Assembly: GCA_004794655.1 (NCBI GenBank)
Contig: SMMW01000575.1
Coordinates: 11,917,001 to 11,981,000 of the forward strand
Direction: 5' to 3'
Source of the DNA: Marisa cornuarietis
Lineage: Eukaryota > Mollusca > Gastropoda > Architaenioglossa > Ampullariidae
Length of the DNA stretch: 64,000 nucleotides
In this document: one piece after another, positions 30,508 to 45,500 of the stretch
How the letters are laid out: every line of letters starts with the position of its first letter
How positions within the stretch are numbered: position 1 is the stretch's first letter
Position numbers and translations under genes: made by a program
Notes under the pieces: model-generated
What the model saw: the letters and a program-made list of their open reading frames with translations, nothing else
What the model was told of the DNA's origin: nothing
Database searches by the model: none

Positions 30508-33500
30508 CTGAAAATTTTAGAGAAAAATAAAAATTGTATGTACTCAGTAAATGTCCACAGAAAAATTGCAAATGTGAGTATATGACACTGTGACAAAAGT
30601 TTGCTTCTGGCATACTGTCGGACTTAGATTGCTTAAATCTTTATTTTTGCTTTGTTGAACCTGAAACTATATCAGTAGATGAATAAAGGTTTCAGGAGAT
30701 ACATATGATAATACTGGCTTTCTGTGTGTTATTTTTTGTTTGAATGGGTGAATTGTGTATTTGCTGAAGAAAAAAAAATGATTGGTCGAGGTTGCGTCAC
30801 AATTGACATATATTTTATTTGCACTACAAACTGTTGAACATTCGGGGTGCACTGAAACTTTTCACCTAACAAAGTTCTATAATTTCCACACATAAAGTAT
30901 TTTTCAACATATCCCTGCAAAAAATTAATGCAATCTGAAGTTATACTGACGGGCGTCAAGGTATTTTGTCCCTAAATTGGAGAAACTTTGATCAATGAGA
31001 TATCACTTTTGTCAAGCAAATGACAGAAGTCGTGTGTTAAAAAATGGTTGTCCGAACGCTAATTTTATTAAATATCTGCTATCTCTGAAACACTAACAGA
31101 TTGACAGCAATACATAAATTCTGCTTGACACTGAAAGACTTAGTCCAGTTGTGATGACTGTTTGATCCCCCTTTTTTGTAATGAAACTTTGTGCTGTCAA
31201 CATTTTACATGCACGTAACCTTGACAACGTGATCTCACTGAGAAAGGTGCAGGGCTTCACATGAACAATGCCTGAGACAGACAGTGTGGTCAGCGTTTAA
31301 CGCTTTGTCCTTAGCTTTTCACTACTTTGTAGTCATGATGACCGTAACGTTATGATGGGCGTCAGGATAACTGCATTAAATGTCGTCATTTGCGACTGAT
31401 AGTTGGCACACTGTCCGCGTGAACTGGCCAGAATTGCTTCGCTTCACTGTGCTAGTCACTATTAAATTTTGCTCTTGTTCATGGTGTCACTAAGAATGTA
31501 TAAAATGGTAGTCATCCTGGTATGTTAACAGTCACTTGTTTTAAATTTTAATGATTTTTGCATTTGTCTTTTTATCCTGAATATTTTAATCTTTTCTCTG
31601 TGTTTTTTACCTGGCATGTCCAAATGTGTGATTTTGCAAAGGCTGATCAGCTAAATTTCTCAGAAGTGTGTGAAACTTGATTTTATTTCCTATTTTTTTT
31701 AGTAAAGTGCACAATAGGACTTTTATCAAAGCTTTAACTCAGTGCTGTTAAATGTCAGAAGAGCTACTGGTTTTGTTTATTGTTGCCTTGCTGATTGCTG
31801 CAGTTTTTAAAACTGTTGTGTCTTTAGTTGCTCTCACATGTGGAGATTTACATTTGCAACAGGTGACAATATACTCAGCTGTGAACCGTACGCTGTCTGG
31901 TCTCACGGGGACAAAATAATCAACTCTTTTTCGCTTGAAAGTGGTGATGTTGATTTTTTAATTAAAATCATGTCATGCTGTTACACTGTACTTATTTTAT
32001 TTATATCTGATGTTTTCTTCCTGCACTGTGTGGTACTTAAACACTTTAGATACACCATGCAAATGAAACGTTATCAACCACATCCATACATTAACACATA
32101 CAGTACTTTTGTAAAACTACTTTAGTTTCAAATACTAAGCCTGATGGGAGTTGTGGGAAAAAATTCTCTTTTGTTTCTTTTTCTTGGAATATAACACCGT
32201 TAATTATGTGAAAAGAATACAACATAAGTAGCGCTATATCATTTTGATAGGCATCTGTTGTCTTTTTGGTGTTTCCGACCGAGTGGCGCATGAGTGAAAG
32301 ATATAAATTTTGGTATCTGATGGTTGTCACAGGAACAAAAATAAATCCTTCATTAAATATGCTTCCAATCTAATAGGCTGCTGCTAAGTATTTCATTTTT
32401 AAAAGTATGAATAAACAGTATTAATGAACCAGTGCTGTGGGTTTTCTTTGACAGCAGTACTGAGTAATTGCTGTACTTTTTTGTCCTTGCATGATGCCCA
32501 TAGGAAGCTTGGATGACACACTAAAAACATACTGCGTAAGAACCAGATGAGCAGTTATCTTTTTTAACTATATTTATGGACACTTCATGCCACATACTTT
32601 CAACAAATGGTGCCAGAAAAACAAGAATACTGAAATTAGTTTTAACCCTATAGCCCATTTTAGGGGTCGAACTTTTGTCACAGTCTCATAAAAATATATA
32701 TATATATATATGTGTGCAAGAGAAAAAAACCCTAAAGATGAAATATAGCCTTGTTTGTCTATCAACCTTTAAACATTTTTTCCAAGTTATTTGTACACAT
32801 AAAAACTAACATAATTATATAATAGTTTCATTACTGTAAGTCATGGTATATGCCTTCTCTCCATCTGAAATGCAGGTAAGCTCCCTATGATCAGCAATTA
32901 TTTATCGTTAATAAATATATTTTAAATCAATCTTTATCATTATTACTAAGATATAGGCCCTAAATATCTTATACATATTTGAACTTGTACATGCACATTC
33001 ATATCTATGTCCATAACCACACAAAAAACATGCATACGTGCACATCCACAAAAATGTTCATGTGTACACATGCACACCCCCCCCCAGCTAGTCAACCAAT
33101 ATGCAGCGCAAATACTCACTGTAACTGAGCTTCAAGTTCACCAACACGTACTTTCAAATCACTGATTATGCGTTCCTGTAAGTACAATCCCAACTCAGTT
33201 TATCAGGAATAAGGAAGATAATAAGAGATGAGAGAGTGGGTTCTGTCTGATCTTTAAAAAAGAGACAAAATAAATCATTCAATTGAAAAAACCACTAAAA
33301 TTTGAAGATCTTGAGAAAAATATCTAGAAAACAGGAAATTATCTTTAGGACCTTTAGCTTTAATATGGCTTCATTTGCCATATTTTCTTAATCCAAACAA
33401 GTAAGATTTTCATCTGTTCTTTTGTTCTTATAAAGTAGACAATCATAATTCTCAGACTGCCCACAGAATCTATTTCACGAGCTTTTCCTTATTGGCTCTT

Positions 33501-36500
33501 ACCCAATTTATACTTCTTTTTAGCTTGTTGATTATGTTTCAGTCGCTGAGTGTGTTTTATTCATCACAGTGTCATTGTTAGTGCTTTTTTGATATATTTG
33601 ATTGTGTTATTATTCTTAGTCACCACAGAGAGTGCAACCTGTTTCGGTTGTGATGCTGCATGATACAAAAGTTCAACTGAATTAAATTATTGTAAGTTCA
33701 TTATCTTACCTTGTCATGAAGCTCTGCATTGAGATGAGCCCCTTTCTCAGTCTTCTCATCAACAGCGATCTGCAGTGCATCTTTTTCTCTATCGACAGCT
33801 GCTAGAGTTGTTCTCATGGCAGACATTTCATCTCGCTGCACAGCTGCCATGCGCTGTGCACTTGTCAACTGATCTTCCAGACTGATGGCCCTCTCTTCTT
33901 GGGCCTGCAGCTCTTTCTCACGGCGCAACAATCGCTGTTGAGTGTCAGCAAGAGACTTTTCTGTCTCCTCTACAATCATCCTGCCATCACAGGTCAAAAG
34001 TTCAAATCGCCAACATGTCTTGCTTACAGTTTGGTAGGATATGCAATTTAGTGTTTTCACAGACTAAAAATCACAACAATGAAACACAAAGTCCTGATCA
34101 TCAGGCAATAATGTAACCAACAGTATGGCCCAGTGACACACACAAGTTGTAATTAGTTTTGATCTGAGTATTTCAAAGACTTTACTTTTTATCTGACAGT
34201 CTTAATGCTAAGAGAACTGTGCTTTGCCAGCACTAGATATTTGTTGAAACTGAAAGGACACACCTAAAATCAGAGCTGACATTAGACATACTTCAATTGC
34301 ATGGCTGAAGTCTTCTGGCGTGAGGATTCTTCATCCATCTGGTTTAGACGAAGTGCTTGCTCCTTGATCTGGTCCTCCATACACTTGACATCTTCCTTCA
34401 GATTGGCAACACGCACCAAAAGCTCGTCCCTCTCTGCTTGCACCTACAGAATGCCGAGCAGCTTATACATTACACTTTACACCAGCAAACAATTTTGATA
34501 AAACTTTCTCCTATGCATACAAGCAAAATCTAACATAAGGAATTGGTTCTCTTATTTTAACATCATAAATCTTCAATATCTGCATTCCAGCACAGGAGTT
34601 CTCATCAACCGATTTCATAGCTTTATAATACTATCTCTACTTAAAGCTTCAGACCTGTCCAGTCATTTGCATTTAAAAACCAGAAAAAACCCAACTGGTA
34701 ATGACAATAGCTCTACACTTCCAAAGAAGAACACATCATGACAAACTGATGTAAGATGTAAGACAGATTAAGAATGAAAGGCGATGCAAGTTTAACAGCT
34801 CTTTGAAGTCTGTAACAGTAGATAATGGTGTGTGACCAGCTGCTTACTGTATGGAGGGTTGATTCCAGGTCCTCCACTCTCTGTTCCAGTTTGGCACGAT
34901 CCGAAAGAGAAGATTCAGTGGCAATCTGACAAAATCAAGGAAAACCACTGCAGTAAATTAATCGAATTTATATATATATATACACATCAAACTTTCCTTT
35001 TACATGAGCAGTAACTATCATACTTCTAGGCAACTGATAAGCAATTATTCAGTACTGCAGACTCCCACCATTAATGGCTATATTTCTTTTATGTGAGAAG
35101 ACACAACCTACCTTAATACGTTCTCGCAGACTGTCACGCTCTGTTGTCATGCGCCGCAAGTCAGATATTGCATCATCACGCTCATTTTCGACACGCCGAA
35201 GGATGGCCTGGGCTGCCAGAGAAGTTTTGGGGGACTTTGGTGATACTATAAGTTCTCGTCTGACAAGCATTAGCTCTTCTTTGGTCTAAAAAGTAAAAAT
35301 TCAGAGGAACATTCAATTTATATGATGAATGAAACTACAGATATTCAAAATAAACATTTAATTACCCAATGTAGACGACCCTTCTGAAGGGGTGCATGGT
35401 AGTGTGGTGGTTAAAACACTCGTTTGTCACCACTGCAGAAAAAGGCCAAATCTCATCTCAGGAAGTTCTCTGGCAAGGCCACCTGTTAGGGAGTTTCTCC
35501 AGGTACTCCAGTTTTCTCCCCAACTTCCTCTATAGTTCAAAATCACCTCTAGGTGGAAGTACTTTCCCACCATCACAACCAAACATGAACCCCTCTGCCA
35601 GAAATGCCAGTGCATGCCCATTAGCCCATACATATCTCTGTGCGTAAGTGAGATAGGTTGATCTTATCTCACACCCTCCTAGATGATTTACTCATTATTA
35701 CTAAACGTGTACTCACTTCTTCATACATATTGTTAAGTTTGTCTCTTTCTGCAGTCAGCACCTTCACATTGGCTTGGATCTGAAAAATGGCATTAAGATT
35801 GCTAAGCATGGCCTCCAAAACTGCTACTAATAAATTAATAATAAAGCACTTATATTGCAAATTTAATGATGGCAATGAGTTCAACATGCTCAAACAAAAA
35901 AGTTTCACAATAAACAGTTACAGAAGCCCAGCTTGAAAACTACAAAAACCAGAGAAGGAGCTAAAGATGGCAGTCACTCGACCATTAAGGCAATAGGGGC
36001 AAGGTATTTTGAATGTGGGAGAAGAAAAAGAAAAAAAATCCAGTAAAGAATAACACAAGCTGCACTTGTAAGAATGAACTGGGTCATTCTGACAAACAGT
36101 GGTCACTTTCTTCATGGACAAAAAGGAAAACATAGGTGTCCAATAAAAAGAAATAAAAAATCATCCAAAGTCACAAGGTAATGTATTTTGAGATCACAAA
36201 TCTTAGCTACCTCTGCCATGTGGCGCTCAAACTTATCCAGCAAATTCTTCAATTCATCCCTTTCTCGTGTTAAGCGCAGCAATTCTGACTCTTCAGCTAC
36301 ACTCTGTGCATCAAAGACAAATATTTTCCTTACTGGCACATGCAAGAATCTTTTTTTTAAAAGATGCTCCTGCATGATTCTTTATTGACAAAGAAGTCAC
36401 TATTGTTTTATTGTTTTCTATCATGCATATATCAGGTTGCAAGAACAAGATAACTTCTATAAGGATGAAAACAATTATAAGGATCATGAAAACAATTTGC

Positions 36501-39500
36501 CACATGAAATCATATCAAACCTCTCTATCACAAGGAAAATAAGCCAGATTTTCTTATTTTGAACAATGAGGTGCTTGGAAAAATTTATGTTAAGTATTGA
36601 CCAAGAAACAAACTAAATAAAAAATATAAATGAAAAACTTAAAATGATAAAAGTTTCTTTAAAAAAAAGAAAATCAATAAGCCAAAAACATGTAACCTGA
36701 CAATTTAACATTCTGCAACTGAAAAATTACAACAAAATTAAGGAAAGTTAAAATTGTATCGAACATTTGCTGAGAGAAGGAAGAAACAAAAGGTGGGGGA
36801 AAAAAGGGAAAGTGTAACTGAGATACCTTGGTTGGAGTGAGTCGTGATGGCGTTACAGATCGTTTCAGAGCCTTCAATGCCTCATACTCCTTCTTATAAT
36901 ATTCCTTTTCTTCTTCCAAAACTCTCACAATAGCTTCATGCTGAGCCACCATCTTTTCACACACACACACACAAATAGGTGAATTCTTTCTTTTCTTTAG
37001 TACTTAATAAAAATCTAAAACTTTCTTTATGTTTGCAGAAAAGTGTGCTTCTATTTATCCAAGTATCAGAGAGAGAGAGAGAGTGTGCGTGCCTGCCTGC
37101 ACATGCATAAGCTGGCCTGTATATGCTCAATAAAGTGGGACGAAATGCGGTGACAATAAAGTTGTACACAAAATGGTGATAATAAAGTGGTACACAAAAT
37201 GGTGACAGTAAATGTAAAAATGTGCAGTTATACAGTTGGTGATACTTGACATTATGCAATGAAGTAAGGACATCCCAAGTATATAGCCAGAAGATTGTGA
37301 GCTTTTCAGAAGTGAACAAACCTTTTTGTCAGGCCTTTCCCTCACAGGACTCCCTGACCTTGAAGAAGGTCGAGAACGGATGGGACTAGCACTGCGTGGA
37401 GGCTCCCCCCGAAGCATTCTTTGCAGGGCATCAGCTTGCTGCCGATAATACTCACGCTCTTCCTCAATGCCACGGATGAAAGCATCCAGCTTACTGGGTA
37501 TCTTACCCTTCTTAGTACTGGGCCCATTCTTACGCTTTAGCCGTTCTATTTCTAGCACCAGTTCTTTTTCTGTAAAAAAAAAGAGAAATTTTCCTTGTTA
37601 ATTTGCTGAAAGCTCCACTGGACCCAGGTGTTTCTGCCCTTGATCTCTATGCGAAAAGAGATATGCAGTCTTTTTGCAAATCAATCATACAGGGGGGCCA
37701 AAGCTCAAATCATACACAAGGTTGCGGACCAAATGTTATTATTTAAGTCCGATAACTTTTTATTGAGCAGTGGAAAACTAAACCTCTTTTTTTTTATTAA
37801 TTTTATTTAAACAAAATCATACATTAAAACAAGAAAGTTAAAGTAACAAACCAAGGCTTAGCAATTTTTGATCTTAATTTACTTTGTCAGAAGCGGACGT
37901 TTGGCATCTTTTCTTGGCAACAAGTTCGTTTATGTTTGGAGTTTCTGTGTTGTGGAGATTCTCAGAATGGACTGCAAGTGTAAATCAGTGAGATGACTCT
38001 TGTGTGATGTTTTGCTGATCTTCCTCACACAGAAAAGTTACTCACACAGATATGTGCTGCCAAACATGCTCAAGATTCAAGCCGCATGTAGACAAAGCTG
38101 GGGTATTGCTTCTGGAATGGAATGAGTGAACTGTGCAGGCCCCTTGGTGTCGTACTTTGCCTTCAGTGACTCATTACACTGCAGTTGTATGAGCTCCATC
38201 AGCAAATGCACAGGGGCATTTTCCACGTCAATGGCAAATGGGTTGTGAAAGAGTTGGAAATTGTTTGGTGCATCTCAAAGTCACTGAAATGGCGTTTAAA
38301 CTCAGCACGCAGTAAGCTTAGTTTTCAGGAAAATGTTCATTTGGGAACACCTTGACGCTGATTTCGTCCCTCATTGTTTTGCAGCAAGGAAAGCAAAACA
38401 AGTTGCATTGGTTCATTTGTGTTTCCCATAAGAACAACTTTACTTGAAATACCTTCACTGCGTCATGCATGTCAGTTATCAAGTGATCCTGCCCCTGGAG
38501 CTGCAGGTCCAAGGCGTTGAGATGAGTGGTTATGTCAGACAGAAATGCCAACTCACATTTCCACTTTTCATTCTGCAAGACTGTGGAGTCTTTTCCTTTG
38601 CTGTCCACAAACTGACAGATTTCCCCAATCAGCTGAAAAACTTGAGTGAGAACTTCCCCCCAGCTTAGCCACTGCCTGCACTTCTGTGTGATATAACTAG
38701 GTCTAAAAGATGACTGCAAGAGCATGTTTCCACAGCATATCAGCTTTTAAGCACTCAGACAGGTAAAGAAGCCTGGGCAAGGGAGACCAGCTAATCACCT
38801 GGTACACCAAAACGTCCGAATTAAAATGCAGGGCTAGAAATATTCTTTGCTTTAAAAAACAAATTGCCCAAGACTATAAGAAAGGACTCAACTAAAGGTC
38901 ACAGCTAGGACCAGAGAGAAAACTCAAATCGGTTAAGTTCTGATGCTTTACCAGATCAAAAAAACAAACAAACAAAAAAGTTGATGCACAAAATGGGAGG
39001 CAGAGTGCAAGATGAAAAAAAAACAGCTGACACAAAAACATGTGCATTTTGTTCCTCTCAAAAGACGCTCAGTGGTCTCTTTTTTTCTTTTTTGACATTT
39101 TCCATTGAAAAAAATTCCAAGGTGGTTCAGTAGTCCATTGTAAAAGAAAATATCACATCATCTTTGTAATGACTCCAAAGGCATAGAATGGTTTCATGTG
39201 TATTGTAGGTGTTTGAGGTCAGGGTGCGTAAGGACTGAAAGCAGCATGGAAGGCAGGTGAGGGGGAGGAGAACTCACAAGAGCAGTGCCAAGGGCGATTC
39301 ATTTGTAAAAACAAGAATAAGCAGGTGCAGCATGCTAATGGCTGTATTTACCCACAGGACAGGTAAAGTGTGCATGCAGTGTAGCTGATATACTCAATGA
39401 GACAACTGCTATCTTACGTTTTTGTTAAGATTAGAAGGGAAAAAAGTCTCTACCATTAGGCGATTTTGCACTTTGAGGGGATGGGGTCCAGAGCTATATG

Positions 39501-42500
39501 GGGGATGGGCTGAAAGGGGTAAGGAGAAAAGGTGGCTTGGGTAGGTGGAGGTTGGTGCTCTGTTATACCAAAGGACTTGGTTACTGTAGGTGGTGTCCTC
39601 TTTCTATCTGCTGGTTTTTGCTGCTGGGTAGAGGAGGCCTGCCAAGTCTGCAGCAGTGACATTCAAAGCTGGTTGCCAGATCCCTATACAGTGTTCATTC
39701 GCTACTTTGCACTTCGTTTATCGTGGACTCGCTGTTTCGTGTGTTTTCAAAAAGCATTAATGTGAAATATTTATCGCGATATTTTTACTGTCGTGGGCTT
39801 TTGCGGTACTCCATCTAAAGTATTTTTGCACATGCATAGTAAGTATTGTATGGTAATGTATCCCAGTCGCTGACTGGCTCTGTAACTGTCGCATCTTGTT
39901 TTCTTTTGCTGTGCACAGCTACCCCCTCTCAGCTCTTCCATTTCCCATTAGCATCTGACTGTTGCATGTACGTAGTTTTTTTTATGAACATTTAAGTTGA
40001 AGTTTTTTTAAAAGGTACATGTACAGTATGGGAAAAGTTATTATGGGAAAGGGTTATGTATAAGAGTGTGGGGAGGGTTTATAAAGATTTAAAGTAATGT
40101 ATAACTACTAAAATAAGTACAGCCTCCCTACTTCCCCTACTTCGCGAAAATTCACTTATCACGGGTGGGCCTGGAATGGAACACCCGCAATAAGTGAGGG
40201 AACACTGCATTACATAGTTCTTATTTTCTAACCTGAGGTTTTTGCTTCTGGTTTGCTGTTTTATCAGTCTGCATAGTTTATGATGCCAATACACTTCTTG
40301 TGTATTTTGAGACTTTATTTACCCATACCTTATTACTAGAGTTAAGCTTGTTTATAATTTTGTTAATAATAATAATAATAATACATTTATAATGAGTACT
40401 GAAAGAAGCTCTTTATATTTATCATTTTCAGAAATTAATGGTTAGAATGCTGTTTTTTTTAACAGCCTTATATAGAGACTGAGAACAGATGCACCTGACC
40501 AGGGATGCTAACCTCCCTGACCTGGAGAGTAATTTGGCTAAAAAGCAGTTGTAGCCCCAAAGCTCCTAACAGATGGGTCCTCTGGTAATATTGGGGAAGA
40601 AATGTCTCCAAAAAAGTTGGCAATGGAAGCAGATTAATCAAAAAGTTTTGACTGTGTAGAAGAGATACATAATAATTTGCCCTTTTGCATCTTTTTTTTT
40701 ATTTAGAGCCCTAAGTAACATAATAAACAAATAAGCATGCTCTGGAGTCAAATGCACCAGTTAAACATGGGCCATGACCTAATCATAGGCATTAAGAGCA
40801 TTCCTGCTAAATTTGTTGAAGATCTGACAACTGGTGTATTTTGGCATAATTATCAAGCGCTGAGACACACACACCTCCCTCCACACTCTGATTTACATCT
40901 GTTTCGCATGCCGCTTCTTATTTCTTTTAGATGAAATATGGGCATTTACCCCCTCCCTCAACAAAATTGAAAAAGAAGTTATGTAAAAGTTATGTTATGT
41001 TTTTCATAAAACTTATATTTATGATGTAAAATTATCACAGTAAGTGTCATTATTTATAATGGAGCTGAACTAATAAATCAGTGTGTCATTATGTAGGTGA
41101 TATATTTCTAATCAGGAGCTAGCCAAATGAATATTTAACAAAGACTACAAAAACTGCTAAAGCATCAAGAATATAATGCAAATAAGTATTCTGAAATTAT
41201 ACACATAAAGAAAAGGTTTTATAACCATTGGCAGTTAGTTTGTTGGCACGTTGTATCAGGCGCTTTTTTTCTTCCTGAAGTCTGTCCAGAAGGTCTTCCA
41301 GCTTTAAAGTGTCTGCTTCTCGAACTGTCAATCGTGCTTTCATGTCAGCATAGTCCTTGGCTAATTGACTATTCTCCTATACAGAAGTAATGGTAAAAGC
41401 ACTTTTACATGCTTAATAGCAGTAATGATTAATGAACAGTCCACTTTTTTCTTTTTTGGCAGTGAGTTTAGGACTGCCAAAAGTTTTCAGATATGAAAGT
41501 CTTTCCTGCTATAACATTTAGCACTTTTAGACTTTACTAAGAAAGCCTAAACCAATACTAAACATAAATATCAGATTATTTACATAGTGCTATTCCACAT
41601 CCAAAACCATGCTTACTGCACTTTTCACACCAGCTTACGATTTTACAAAATGAAAAATGTTCAGGCACCAACTCTCTCTCTCTCATTCAATCCCTCTACA
41701 CTCCTTTCCAGCCCTTTCTGTCAGATAAACACACAGGAATGAACCCCTAGAAGGACAGTACTGACACCATCAGAAGAAAAGAAAGAGTGGATGGAATAAG
41801 AAAGTTAAGCTATGAAGAACAAAATAACAAAGATAAATATATCATAGACAGACTGACAAACAAAATCAGATCAGTAAATCCTTTCCACATACACATGAAC
41901 AGTGTGGAATCATACATTAATGTGACTAAGGTCATGTCCTATATCAAAATAATAATACAATTTGTAACGCACATCTCCCCTTGTGGATGCAAGCTCAAGG
42001 TGCTGTACACTTAATTTGGAGTACAAACAAACCAACAGTCAACCAAACAAGGAACACAGGTGTCAGCAAACAGGTGAATAAAGCATGAACTAACTGCATG
42101 GATGAAGAATTGAGGAAGAGAGTGGAACAGTACTCTTGGTTACACAAGACATATATATATATATAGCCTTGTTTCTGAAAAACTTACAAAACACTGTCGA
42201 CAATTGACATCAAGGAAACAAATGATGAAGAGGGTGTTCAATTAACTCTAATTATATTTGTCTCAATCTGTTTAGAAACTTTTACAGGTAACTCATTTAA
42301 CATGGACGAATCGACACAAATTGAGCTATGAAGATGTTTGCATTTGCAGGTGTGAACTGTATAGCAAGAGTTAAGAAGACAACTTATAGCTGTCAGCCAT
42401 CTGGTGACAACAATGCTTGCATAAGTAAGGTATGTGGTATAGGCACAGCTACAGGTATCAAATATGTGTGAAGAAGACTGATGATAATGTAAAGGTTTAC

Positions 42501-45500
42501 TAAATACACAAAAAACAGTAACACATACAAAGTAACTCTTCAACTTGCCACTACTGAAGAGGTACCAAAAAAATCATCAATCACTCATACTTAACACACA
42601 ACCACTCACTGCTTTCAGCTGAGCTATTTGCATATCAAGGTCTTCAAGTTCATGTCGAGATTTTTCCAGCTCTTCCTGCAAAGAATATAATAAAAAAATT
42701 AATGTACATATCTGTAATTTCCTTTTCTGCAGGTATGTCAGTGAAATACAAGCACATTAAATCAACACACGCTGACACTAGGTTAAGATGTTTAGATGAT
42801 ACTGTATTTTCTTCAGGAAGTCTCTGAAAACTGATTTAGCACAACAGCTTCAATGTCACTCTCTCTCAAGACATTTTGTGGGAAAAAAAGAACTGTGGAT
42901 ATTTTACCTTGGCTTCACCCATTTCCCTGTCAGCTGCTCGAACAACCACATCCTTGTCTGTCTGCAGCTTCTTGGCCATCCTGTCTACGCCTTTGAGCTC
43001 CATCTCCAGCTCCCGGTTCCTGGCCACTGACTTGACAAGTCGAGATTCTGCATCCTCGGCCGAAAGGCGGTAGTCTGAAAGCTTCCTTTCAAGATCTCTG
43101 TTCTTTTGTTGTAAAAAGTCTACCTATCAAAACAGTCACCAAGAGTACAATTTAAAAAAAGCTAATAAGTTTCTGTAAGCATCAGTATGTGTACGAGTGC
43201 TAAATTTATACCAAAATTGGATATATGCCAAAGTAAGAGCTATCTTACTGATAATTTCATGAAAAAAAAAAGAAATATGCACAAACATGAATAAATTTTT
43301 ATGAATGAACGATCTAACAGAAAATAAAAACTATGTTATCTTGATGCACATCTGCACAAAATTCGAAAATCATGAAAAAAATAATAGCACCTCAACAAAA
43401 CAACAATAGCAGCAGCAGCAGCTGACCTGTATATTGAGATGTGAGATCATGCGCTCATTGGCACGGTTCTTGGCATCCAGTGACACCACATCTGATGGCC
43501 GTCCTCCGTCCAACATTTTGGTCAATCTGTCTATCTCTTCATCACGAGCTTCAACCTGCAAACACAAAATAAAAATGGCCCATAACCTGACAAAAGCTGG
43601 CCAATGTTTAACTATTATGATGATGTGCATGCAAGCAGCCTGTAAGGATAAATCATTAAATTGAATGCATTAATCATCATTTTTCTTTTTTAAATTCTGT
43701 GATAGGTGGTATTTTTTCCATACAATTATGATTTTTTAAAAAATATACTTTCCTATAAAACTGATTTTGTCATACTGTTTTTTACAGGGTTAAACATTAA
43801 CTGGGGTTAACCAGAGCTGGCGCTAGAGGAATGTGGGGTCTTGGGCAAATAGAATTGCGGAGCTTTTGGAAGCCGGCACAACATACCTAGCAGGTCTCAT
43901 CTTGACGGTTAGCCCGGAGCCCCATGAGGTGCGGGTCCTTGGGCGGTTGCCCCTGCTAGGCCCCCACCCCACCCCACCCCTAGCGCCGGCTCTGGGTTAA
44001 CTCTAGCAAGTGTGATGGTCTGTGCTCTTTAAAATTAAGATGTTGGGAAGAGGTTAAAAAGTTGTTTTTTTTTAAAGAGGAAATGGTCGCGATCTTCAAT
44101 CTGCCACACAAAGCACCCATGCCCTTCCCTAACAACAAAGACGGCAAAGTCAAATCGGGTGAACACTGCAGAGTTAGAAGTGATTTTACCTAGTGCCACA
44201 TAAACAGGGTTTGGAGTCGAGCAGGCTTGGCCTGCCGCTATGATTTGGTAGGCCGGCAAAGTAGGAACAAGTCACAACAAGGCCTTAACGGCGAAGTAGC
44301 CGTTCTGCTGTTAATCTAACCCCCGTCTCCCACCACGTCCCACTCCCACTGCGTTGTGCCACCGCTCTTTGTAATCAGCCGAGCATTTACTTGCGACCCG
44401 CCCCTTTACTGCCTAACCTCTGGGACCAACTCTATTCTGACAATGGCGCCGGAATACAGTTTTCGCTCTTATCCGCTCTTTCCCGGCGTAGTCTTGGTGA
44501 GGTCAATGTTAGTATGCTGCAATCTGTAAAGCATTCTAACGCGGTTCGTGAGTTTTAAAGTCCGACAGTCGCCTGAATAAAATCTGGCAATCCAACGGCT
44601 ATCAAACATGACTCCCCCCTCCTTCCAGTCACCCACCCACACTCACCCCACGCACAAAAAAAAACCACACACACACACGCAGGCACAAACACTCGCTCGA
44701 GACCCATTCTAGGTATGCACAAGAAAAAAAAATCCTACAGCTTTACCAAAAGAGCATACATTCCCAAATCCTTCTCACTCTGAATGCTTGGCTACAATAA
44801 GGGCAACAAAACAATAATAAATAAAAAAAGGAAGAATGTAAAGGAGGCGAAAATCTCAGTATTCTGCATTTCTTCACCCACCTACCAGCAAACTTCTTTC
44901 GTGTTCCCATGAAGCCTAGCAGACAGACGGAGGAGTGCGCACTATACATGTAGTCTCCACCAGAAAGCGGCCCAACTTTTTCCGACTACCGAATGCACAG
45001 ACGCGCTAGCTGGATGCTAACCTTAGCTGTCAGCTAAATTACTAATAAAATATTAGCAGTTTAGCTGACTGTGCGTGCACCCCGCCCCTGATTGATAATG
45101 GCTAGCACGACAGTCAGACCTTTTTCTGTTCCCCATCTCCTTCACACCATGTCCAGCATTTGCCCTGGCTTGTGATGGTTGACATGGCAGTCATGGACTC
45201 GCTCAAAGCGACTACCTACAACTTGCAGCTTTTAATTAAGTCTGTTTCTTTTCAAGCGCTTTAACTGGCTGAAATGCCCCGGGACTGTCTGTCGACTTAA
45301 TTATATATAAAAAGTTAACGAGTTTCAAAGAATGCCCATGCGCTCAAGTTACACTTCATTCTGAAAGCAACAGTGAACGAACGACATTGGGAATAAATAA
45401 AGGTTGACAGGGGTGGGGGTAAGCTACGGGGCGACCGCAGATTTAAAAAAATGCATTTTGCTAAAGAACAAAAATGTTATTAACATTTAAACGGAAGAAG

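Noticed and set aside
37690..38770. hAT transposase as a domesticated host gene
   Set aside because: Several in-frame stops and lost segments in both halves show that it is a decayed insertion.
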